64,000 bases of DNA. Origin: Argopecten irradians (taxonomy: Eukaryota > Mollusca > Bivalvia > Pectinida > Pectinidae). Made by a program: the position numbers and the translations under genes. The stretch spans positions 3,406,001 to 3,470,000 of the forward strand of contig NC_091134.1 of the NCBI RefSeq assembly GCF_041381155.1, read 5' to 3'. Shown here one piece after another: positions 55,679-64,000 of the stretch. The notes beneath the pieces were generated by a model that saw nothing but the letters and a program-made list of their open reading frames with translations, was not told the DNA's origin and did not search any database. Numbering within the stretch: the stretch's first letter is position 1; every line of letters starts with the position of its first letter.

Positions 55679-58600
55679 TCACATCCTTTTAAATAACTTT
55701 TTAGCAGGAGTGATAATCAATGAATCAATCACATAGTTCCACAGTCCTGACCTCTTAGTGACTTCACCACTCTGCTGGTCACAGCTGCCGGCCATTCTTT
55801 GTAATCTCGACTCTTCTCTCAGATCTTCCTGTTCCACCAAATACCGATCCACATCAGTCAGCTAGAAAACAGGGAATTATAATCTGTTACAAATAAATGT
55901 TATCATGGATTAATGATAATCCAGTATTTGTTTTCCAGTAAATACAGTTACATATGTAAACTCCACTTTTTGTTGGTTTCACTAAATATTGAAGAAGACT
56001 TTATTATTTAGCTTTTTCTTTTTTTTTTAATCCTGCTGAAATATCTACACTCCCTCCTCCGTGAGTAATATATAATCATGTACAATAAGACATCTCTCTC
56101 TGACCAAGAAAAGAAAGTATCAATTTTACACAGAATAAGCTGAATCAAATTAATAGAGCCCAACCCATAAATATAACCAAAGTCAGATTAATCACCATAC
56201 ATCAATTTTTTTTTAAAAGTTACAAACAGATAGAATGGGAAAATAGAGAGCTCGAGGGAGCTTTTGTTTTTAGGGTCACAGTGGCTGAGTGATTACGGTA
56301 AGATGTTTTGACATATTACCACAAGCTCTCCACCTTTGGGTTGCGAGTTCAAATCCCATGTGGGGCATGCGCAGTTACCAGGTACTTGATGGATGATCGT
56401 TTTTTTTCTCTGAGAACTCCAGCTTTCCTCCACTAAAAAACCTCACATATTTTTAAATGACATGCTGCTGCTAATAGGATGTTAAACTAATAATGACTTA
56501 AGTTTTAAAAGACTAGGGAGTTTGCTAATTGCTGAGAGAAGATTTACTGCTGGTGAATTATGGTAATTCATTATACATGTATTCAAATAACAAGAATCCG
56601 TCTGATTCAAAAGAAAATACAAATGGATAACAAATAATTGGTTTTGTTAATGGTTATGGGGGGCAGATCCAATATTTATACAAACTCTTATCCCAATTCC
56701 CCCAAGGGTGTTGAAATACAATTTCTATTCCCCTTCCCCAAAGGATGTCTTTGGCCAAATCTGGTTACATTCGATGTAGAACTCTATGACTAGTATAGCT
56801 ATTTAAAGGATTTACCTCTATTTCCCCTATTGGGCCCTGCCCCTCATGATCATGACCCCAGGGGGTCAGAGCCAAAATTTATACAAAGTCTATTCCCCTT
56901 CCCTTAAGGATGTTTCTGGCCAAATTTGGTTGCAATACATGTAGAACTCTATGACTACCACGGTAATAGCGAGTTAAAGGAAATGTTGAAGGATGGACGA
57001 ACGACGGACACCACGCCATGACATAAGCTCACTGGCCCTTCAGACTAGGTGAGCTAAAAACCACCGACCAGTGGTTAGTACCTGGCAACTGCCCCACATG
57101 GAATTCAAAACCGCGGCATCCCAGAAGTGGGAGAATTGTGGCAATATGTCGGGACATCTCAACCACTTGGCCACCGCGGCCCTCTATGGTTAGAACATAA
57201 TAGTTCACTTAAAACTCTTTATCATAGTTAAGTTACCTATAAAAAGTTAATTAGACCCATTATAATTACTCATCAGACAGTACATTATTGTTTCTGATTA
57301 AAGCTTTATTTCAAATAACATAAATACCTGAATGCCTTTCTGTGTTGGCTTCTTCGCCCTCAACATTTGTGTAGATTGTTCCAACGTTTTTTGGGACCTC
57401 AACTGACGTGTGCTACTTTTTGAAGACAATGTGGACAACCTCCGACCTTTTGATGATGTTGATGACCTAAGTTGCTTTTTCCGACTTACAATTACTTTTG
57501 ATGGTGTGTTTGACTTCAATTGACTTTTGTGACCTTTCAGTTGTGTACGGCCTTGGAGTTTTCCGATTGGAGTTTCTGACCTTACTTGACCCTTATGACC
57601 TTTCAGTGGTGTTTGACCTCGAAGTTGTCTGGTTGGTGTTTCTGACAAAAATTGACCTTTCAGTGGTGTATAACCTTTGAGCTGTTTGGTTGGTGTTTCT
57701 GACCTCATTTGACCTCTAGATGTTTGACCCTTGGCTGCGGACAACGAACCTGTGGCCCTCTTAATGGTATCACCTAATGAAATTGATTCTCCACCATTAG
57801 ATAGTTCTGATGACCTTGTATGAATCCTTTCACCTTTACGTGGGGCAACATGTAACTGACTCGTACTCCGATCAATCAGCGCTGATCCTTGTGGACTTCT
57901 AGAACCATCCGGCTTAGATCTCCTGACCGGGTGACCTTTGACATTCTTGTGTTCACCTACAACAGAAATACAGTTGTCATAATATCAGAATATAATTAAA
58001 TGTTTTGTATTAGTTGATACATTGTAGTATTATCATTTTACAATCAAAGATAAAGGGTTGAGTCTCATTGATCAGTGTTTTTCCTGTGTATTTTGGGAAA
58101 TTGCCACCTAGTGAAAATTGGGAAATTTTGTGCGATAAAAGTAGAAAATGAAAAATTTAAACGGTGTTTATGAAAATTTTGGAAAAGGTAGAAATAGACA
58201 ATTATGCTTCTCTAAGAATCAAGTGTAAGAATGGATATTAAAATACGACGTTCAGACTTGGGATTTACGGAATGTTTTTAGTTTCGTCACACAAAATATG
58301 CATCAACTCACTGATTTGGGAAATTTAGACATAGATTTGGGAAAAAATAACATGAAATACAATTGGGAATGGGACCTTATTTCGGCCACAAATATATAGG
58401 CAGGACTTTCATATGACTGACTAAAAACATTACTTTAGTAAAACAAAATGTGGGTGTCTGAGGAACAACAGCAGTGGTCAGCATTGGAATAAACAGCACA
58501 AAATGGCAGTTAAGTTATATTTAATTACATTGTATGTGAAATGTTATTTGTTGTTAGACAGTGTCAATGGTATGGTTTGTGGATGGATTAAAAGGGAAAT

Positions 58601-59951
58601 AACCAAATTGATTATCTATTTTTGTTATAAACCTAATATATAATAATTACAATTATCAAAATTTAGAACATTTCAGAATTGGTAGATTATGAATGGATAT
58701 ATAACCCATATACTCACTGATATCACTAGTACTGTGTATCAGTGACACAGCTGGAGAAGCTTCAGAATCGGTGGGATCTACATGCTTGAAACATGACTTT
58801 TCCTTCAAAACTCTCCGGGTGTGTTCCTCGGGTGCCAAATTTTGTCCAAGAGATGTTGATTTCTTCAGTTGTGATCTTGTTTCGTTATCAACTGACGTTG
58901 TCTCTTCTGGATCTTTACCGGGCAGTTCCTGTAATGGAGGGTGAACTCTGTCTGCTGCCCTGTACAAGGTTCGCTGACCTTTTCTTCTTGTCTGGCTGTC
59001 TTGGTTTGATATCTTGGCTTGAAATTTTCTCACTTTATATGAAAATCCTGTTATATCATCAACGTTTGCAGGTGTCTCTTTTTTCTTCTTCCAGCATTCC
59101 TTTATGGTATCAGATTCTGTGGCACTAGTGTCTAAATCTGTAATGCCTGACAAAGTTAATGCAGTTTCTGTAGATATCGAGTGAACACGTTTCCTTGTGT
59201 TTGGGCATCTAGTTGTTTTTATGGCATCAGCTTCTATGTCTAAATCTGTAATGCCAGATTGTGATAGCTCTGTTACTGCCGATCTCACACAATGATTCCT
59301 TGTGTTGGAGCCTATCTTACATGAACGACTTCTGGTTTCCCGCTGAACCTCCACATCACTGTCTTTTAATCCTGATTCTTTGATATCTTTGCTTTTGTCT
59401 TTTCCTTCACCTTTTCTTTCGCTACAAGAATCAACTTTAATCTGACCCGTATTTGTCCCTGTCCTAACTTTTTCTCTTGTGTCATGTTCTGTACTACAAT
59501 CTTGGTCTGCTTTGTCCCTTGTTTTAGCCTGCTTTGTGATTACTTGTTTTTCACTACCCTTCCTGTGTTGAAGTTTACTAGATTTTGTTCCAGTTAACAC
59601 TTCATTCCTAGTAGTATTCCATACTGGTCGATCACTAATGTGAAACTGAAAGAAAAAGCTTGAAGTTACCAAGTCTTTGCCATTCTGTTGAAACACGATT
59701 TGGTCACTCAGTGACCAGTAATTCTTAGCAGGCTTAACCATTAGATGCTGAGTATATAAGGGTTTAATAGATTCATTGTTCCCCGAATGATTAAGAACTG
59801 CTCTGCACACCTCCTCCAGTTCAGAGCGGAACTCTTCCTCATCACATGTCAAGATCTGCTTGCTGAATATTACTTTGATTTTGTAAACAGTGTCCTTGTG
59901 ACAAAGAAGACAATAGCCATCCTGATTGATCTTGATTTCACCAAGAAACAT
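55679..59951 (-). CDS. MAJIN: MAJIN-like meiotic telomere membrane-anchoring protein (3 coding exons, 681 aa)
   Basis: Exons on the minus strand: 59988-58718 (ATG at 59951), 57956-57328, 55861-55679. Donor and acceptor phases agree (phase 1, then phase 0). Residues 20-105 follow the vertebrate MAJIN core from memory of the family: VYKIKV, then an acidic ELEEVCRAVL helix, then YTQHLMVKPAKNYW and a strand-rich FFFQFHI segment. In vertebrates this core binds TERB2, and MAJIN tethers meiotic telomeres to the inner nuclear membrane. After residue 120 the chain is polar and basic. Exon 2 (about 57700-57500) holds degenerate repeats of ETPTKQLKG/YTPLKG type with at least five T-P-x-K/R sites, which suit CDK phosphorylation and DNA binding. 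The last exon ends in LWNYVIDSLIITPAKKLFK, with no clear transmembrane helix, unlike vertebrate MAJIN. The protein is far longer than human MAJIN (about 250 residues). The frame is open from the acceptor at 59988, so an upstream coding exon remains possible. The gene structure is secure; the family call is by eye. Confidence 0.7.
56275..56500 (+). mobile_element. Diverged copy of the same tRNA-derived SINE
   Basis: Plus-strand head with a degraded A box (GTGGCTGAGTGATTA) and B box (GAGTTCAAATCCCATG), then the same GGGGCA..GTTACCAGGTACT body and TAATAGGATGTTAA tail. It lies in the second intron of the MAJIN-like gene. Confidence 0.8.
56645..57060. repeat. Degenerate two-module repeat in MAJIN-like intron 2
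   Basis: Two modules share CCCCTTCCC.AAGGATGT.T.TGGCCAAATYTGGTT and GTAGAACTCTATGACTA. It ends GGACGAACGACGGACACCAC and GGTGAGCTAAAAA. It is a separate family with the same module-plus-tail layout as families B and C. Confidence 0.5.
57062..57184 (-). mobile_element. 3'-truncated copy of the tRNA-derived SINE
   Basis: The minus strand reads GCGGTGGCCAAGTGGTTGAGATGTCC, then the body to TGGTCGGTGG, and stops; the tail is missing. It abuts another repeat at 57060. Confidence 0.75.
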
Positions 59952-60000
59952 GGTCTCCACAGACAGTAAGAACCAGCTGGCAGATTTTCTGAAAAGATTG

Positions 60001-61363
60001 ACAAAAATACAAATTCATGAATATTGATATGAATACTAATATTAACTAGAAATATGTCTGTTAGACATTAATATAAAAGATCGCTAATATATAACTACTT
60101 TAATTTCTAACCTTAATTTCCAGTATTAAATTATCCTCGGCAACAGGTGTACGTAGCACTTTTGCTCATAATTCTTGGAACTATTGCAAAGAGATGGTTT
60201 ACGCCCTCAGAACTTTAAAAGTGTGTGCTTTGTTACATAGAAGTGTGTTTATAATCATATTGATAATGATACAATAGATTTGTTTCGCGGTTCAAAATAG
60301 AGGTCCGCTAGAACACTGTCCAGTCTCTTTGCACGTGAGGACTTAACTGTGCAACGCTTGAACGCCTTTCTGGGTTACATCAGATCTATAGCTCAGACAT
60401 TCAGAATGATATTTTATAATGTTTTTTTATTCTGTTTCTCCAACGCAATGCTGTGAGATTTGAAAAATATTTATAAGAGCTGCAACAAATGCGGTCTGTG
60501 GTCACAGTAATTTAGTAAGCGATAGTGCAACGTACACCTAGGACCTAGGATGATGTGAAATGAATTAAATATTATCTCCTAAATATTGCTGTAAATGTGG
60601 CCGGTACTAAAAGTTATCCATTTTGTCACTTTCTCTTATTGACTATATAAACCTGATTTGTATTGTATTAATTGTTCTGGGAGTTTCCAAATTTGATTAG
60701 ATGGTTAAAATGGCGTAAGACTTTGTATGATACTATACTCCCATTGACGTTTACATAAAACGAATGTGTTTATCACTGTGTAATGTCTGTTATTAATGTA
60801 TAGTAGATTATCGCTGACAAGTATATCTTAGTCCATGTTTTTGAAAGGTTGATGTCACTAAATCACAGCGAAATCTATAATAATCTATCAAAGACACTGA
60901 CTTTTGGTATCGCAGTTGGAATCTGCGCATAGCAAATTAATGTACACAGACTCCGCACCCGACATGGAAAATAATAGTGCGAGTATGTGTGAGTATGCTC
61001 GCACTAAAAACAATGTCTTAAAACTCCAGATTAAAAACTAACCATAGTACTATAACACAGTCCGAATCTCAAGCTCGAGCTCCTGTATATGTGATTTAAT
61101 TATATGCTCATGGAATAATTTGAAGCATATCAAAATAATTATCAATACATGCACTTGAATAGACCTCATAAAATCATTATGGTGTTTTCAATACTAAGGA
61201 TGGCAAACAGCCTAGGAAGACCCATTTAGCATGTTTTTTTATTTATTTTTCTGGAATATTTACATGTTACTTGTAGTTGATGTGCTCTTACAAGTTTTCA
61301 ATTTACCTGAATTTAATACAATGTTAACTTGTCATGACAGTAGTAAATGTCTTAGTTATCACA
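60001..61363. other. Intergenic or 5' intron of the MAJIN-like gene
   Basis: No exon with a convincing protein signature. If 61941-62100 is the first exon, this stretch is its intron. Confidence 0.4.
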
Positions 61364-61594
61364 TACACTGCCCTCCAAAAATTCTGTTGCATACACATAC
61401 ATGTATGTTAAAATTGGCTGACAATTTTTCTCTGGAAAAAGCATTTAATGAGTTAAAATAAAGAAGGTGTTATATATAATGTACCTAGAATATACTGATA
61501 TCTGAATTAACAAGGTTTACATATTTTTGTATTTTATGTATATTTGTAAAAAAAAAGCATAGACTATGTAACATAACTTTTTGAGGGCAGTGTA
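61364..61594. mobile_element. Tc1/mariner-type MITE with TA target duplication
   Basis: TA-CACTGCCCTCCAAAAATTC at the left and AACTTTTTGAGGGCAGTG-TA at the right are terminal inverted repeats of about 16 bp bounded by TA. The CACTGCCCTC start is of the Tc1/mariner kind. No transposase. Confidence 0.8.
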
Positions 61595-61940
61595 TGCAGT
61601 AATTCATGCATAATACTATAAATTTCTGCTAATTCTAAATACTTCAAATAATTAGTATTATTTGAAATTAAGACCTGGAATATTTCCCATTAATATTTCA
61701 CGCAGAGGCGTGAGAAGGGGGTTAATTACAGTGATTCTTTTTAGTTTTTCAGTACACTCTATACAGCTGTATGACTAAATACTGTAACACTACTTATCAT
61801 GTCAAAATAAACAGTGATAAAAAGCTAAGGTAAACATTGTTTACTGTTAGACGCATCTCAGCCATTCAGTGTAATATGGATGAAATAACCAGTATCATTC
61901 ATAAAAAATTCTACGTGACAATGTAGCCATAGTTACTTAC

Positions 61941-62100
61941 TCGGTGTTTAGTTAGACTATATGGAATGCCATAGTCTAAAGAATATTTAAAAGAAATGCC
62001 GTCTGCCAATCGGTAATCGAATATGGCGCCCACTGCGTCTGCGTCAAGCAAGCTCTTATTTTTGTGCCTGATGTACAAGCGCCTAGTAGATTGAGTTGAA
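61941..62100 (-). other. Possible 5' non-coding exon and promoter of the MAJIN-like gene
   Basis: A strong donor GA|GTAAGT ends a candidate exon at 61941 on the minus strand. The segment is less AT-rich than its surroundings and has a YY1-type GCCATATT core near 62025. Joined to the exon at 59988 it gives a frame with a stop before the ATG at 59951, so it would be 5' UTR. One frame is open for about 58 codons, which leaves a coding role in another transcript open. The upstream limit is arbitrary. Confidence 0.3.
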
Positions 62101-62897
62101 TTGGGTGATACTAATAATCGGATGCCTGTTGCTCAATCTAACCAAAAACATATACCTATATATCTTTATATTTGTTTATGATATAGCCTGCAAATAAAGT
62201 ATTTATTTTTGGGATCAATTTTTATGCTATTTTGAGTGGGTAGTTTTCAGCCCTAAAATATTTATAAAACATTACTGGTATCTTTAAAACTGCGGAAATA
62301 TCTTTGTCAGGAACGTTTTGGATCACCTAAAGTAACGTTAGTTCTGTCAAATGGATTGTTGTATCGATTATAATATTTTTATGAACACTGCATAATACGA
62401 TGTTTCATATTTTTAATACAATATTAGGCCTAATATTTTTCAACATCATATTTTTTTCTTTTGTGAAAGCCACAAAGTGTTTTAATTCAAAAAAGCAGAA
62501 TTTATACAAACTATTAGAAATCTTAGCCATTTTTTTAGAAAATGTAGGAAAACGGTAACAAAACCAGACATCAATATGTTTTCCACATCCCTGGTTATTT
62601 TCCTTTCTATCTTGTACCAGAATAGATTTAAATCTATTTTCCATGGATAGTATCCTACCAACAGAATAAAATAATATTTTTTATATGACATAATTTATTT
62701 TTTGGATCACCGTAGAAATGCTTAAAACGCCTTAACTTGATTATCAACATTGGATACATGTATGTGGATTATGATAATTTTGATTTTTTTCTGTATTTTT
62801 TGAATTCCGACTTTTTAGATGCGCGAAAAATGATACCTCTAGGATACAAGTTATCATTGATTACACCCTAGTTGTGTTTGATTAGTATGTAAATAAG

Positions 62898-63246
62898 TTC
62901 ATACATGAAATGAGTTCCACGCCAAGTGACCTTTTCGAAAATGCTCTAGATTCTGCATTTCTGTACATTTATTTCTCTCATGCAATACTGCAGACTGGTC
63001 CCAGGCAATACTGCAAGACTCTTTACGAGGTTATTACAACATTTTGTGATCCCGAGGGCAGAAAAGCCCTGTCCTTTATATCAACATATTATGAAAGAGT
63101 ATTTTTCTCTCATTCCTCGACGTTTTATTGCAATTTATTGCAAACTGCTATCATTTTCCGTCATTTTGAAATAAATAAAATTAACTAAAAAAAAAAAAAA
63201 AAAAAAACAAAAAAAACTCGCGACTGCAAGCCAAATTCATACATGA
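62898..63246 (+). mobile_element. Possible retroposed insert with AATAAA and poly-A tract
   Basis: A 280-base unique segment ends AAATAAATAAAATTAAC and then about 30 A residues (63187-63216, one C). TTCATACATGA occurs at 62898 and 63236, which could be a target duplication. 19 bases lie between the poly-A and the right copy, so the match is not clean. An open frame of 92 codons inside resembles nothing known to me. Confidence 0.35.
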
Positions 63247-63694
63247 TATTTTCAACGCATATCACGTACGGGTGTGAAAGTAAATCCAGCCTAGTTTCTG
63301 AAAAAAAATCAAAATAGTAATTTTGTTGACGCTTTGACGTCATGGTAGTTTTATTGCAATACAGCCTCAGGCGACATGAGTGTCTTTTTAAAATTTAAAC
63401 ATTTTTTAACAAACTAGGCTGTTTTTTTCGAACTTGTTTCAAAATGACAGAATGTCACAGTTGTGAAATTGCAATAACCGTCGAGGTATCAGGAGAGAAA
63501 TACTCAATATTCATCTACAAACGAAAATAGGCTCATTACCCTCGAGGTTTTAAATTACAACACAATGTCACCTTATCTCGAGCCACATAAATTGTCTCAA
63601 TGCTTATGATCAAGTTAAGATAGACTAGATAAACATATTTGGAGAATTATTTTTTTTCCTTTATAAATATAGATATGAAATAAGTTGAAGGTTT

Positions 63695-64000
63695 AGGTTT
63701 GTTTGTTTGATTGATTTTAAACGTCCTATTAACAGCCAAGATCATGTAAGGACGGCCTCCCATGTATGCAGTGTGTAGCGTGTGTGTGGAGTGCAAAGTC
63801 TTGTTTTGGGAGACTGCGGTATGTTTGTGTTGTGTCCTCTTGTATAGTGGAATTGTTGCCCTTTTTATAGTGCTATATCACTGAAGTATGCAGTCGAAGA
63901 CACCAAGCAACACACCCACCAATTCGACTTAAGCTACCACTGTTTGAGACAATTTACCACTGTTTGTCGTTGCAGAAAATACAACCCCTGACATGTTTTC
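63695..64000 (-). repeat. Family A copy at the window edge
   Basis: Reverse orientation: tail complement TTTGTTTGTTTGATTGATTT, CCTATTAACAGCCAAGATCA, TATAGTGCTATATCACTGAAG. It may continue past the window end. Confidence 0.75.

Noticed and set aside
57498..57680. Plus-strand frame in the 57.5 kb region
   Set aside because: Antisense shadow of the repeated exon 2 of the MAJIN-like gene.
58656..59988. Assignment of the minus-strand 58.7-60 kb exon to C18orf63 (DUF4708)
   Set aside because: A few N-terminal residues and the total length fit, but the order of motifs across residues 20-105 matches the MAJIN core much better.

Overview
The window is animal nuclear DNA, most likely from a bivalve mollusc or another lophotrochozoan. 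The coding sequence is split into short exons with GT-AG introns, the sequence is AT-rich, and there is no bacterial gene spacing. Most of the window is interspersed repeat of kinds typical of bivalve genomes: tRNA-derived SINEs, LINE relics, elements with internal repeats of about 157 bp, and TTAA-flanked MITEs. The species call is inference; the sequence alone does not fix it.

Three protein genes can be rebuilt exon by exon, with splice phases that agree at every junction. (1) Minus strand, 28012 to 17740: a ten-exon secreted astacin metalloprotease of 445 residues, with signal peptide, FxGD-type propeptide switch, zinc-binding astacin domain, EGF-like module and CUB domain. It has a TATA box and an inverted CCAAT box upstream. 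(2) Plus strand, 37913 to 49610: a seven-exon DDI1/DDI2-family ubiquitin-dependent aspartic protease of 439 residues, with UBL, helical domain, retroviral-type protease fold, a probable UIM and a UBA domain. (3) Minus strand, 59951 to 55679: a three-exon gene of 681 residues. Its N-terminal core resembles MAJIN, the meiotic telomere-to-nuclear-envelope adaptor, and a long basic region with repeated T-P-x-K/R sites follows.

Layout: 1-15 kb is intergenic and repeat-rich, with a 42-bp minisatellite grown inside an older repeat. 15.8-17.2 kb is a decayed L1/Tx1-like LINE split by a SINE that has a perfect 13-bp target duplication. 17.7-28.1 kb is the astacin gene. 28-35 kb holds repeats, including a 1.68-kb long-terminal-inverted-repeat element with a 6-bp target duplication. 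35.2-37.5 kb is a broken non-LTR retrotransposon. 37.8-49.6 kb is the DDI gene. 50-54.8 kb is repeats. 55.5-62 kb is the MAJIN-like gene. The end of the window holds a Tc1/mariner-type MITE, a possible retroposed insert and another repeat copy.

The most unusual material lies inside the DDI gene. Its introns contain tandem copies of its own exon edges: three acceptor-side copies of exon 4 and about eleven 56-bp copies of the exon-5 donor end. They also hold a 27-bp VNTR of about 1.45 kb, a palindrome and two MITEs. Two AGCCCACCATC-family elements share a second oddity: in each, the flank and 5' part are tandemly duplicated at a 5-bp microhomology. No prokaryote-type defence or mobile gene system was seen.
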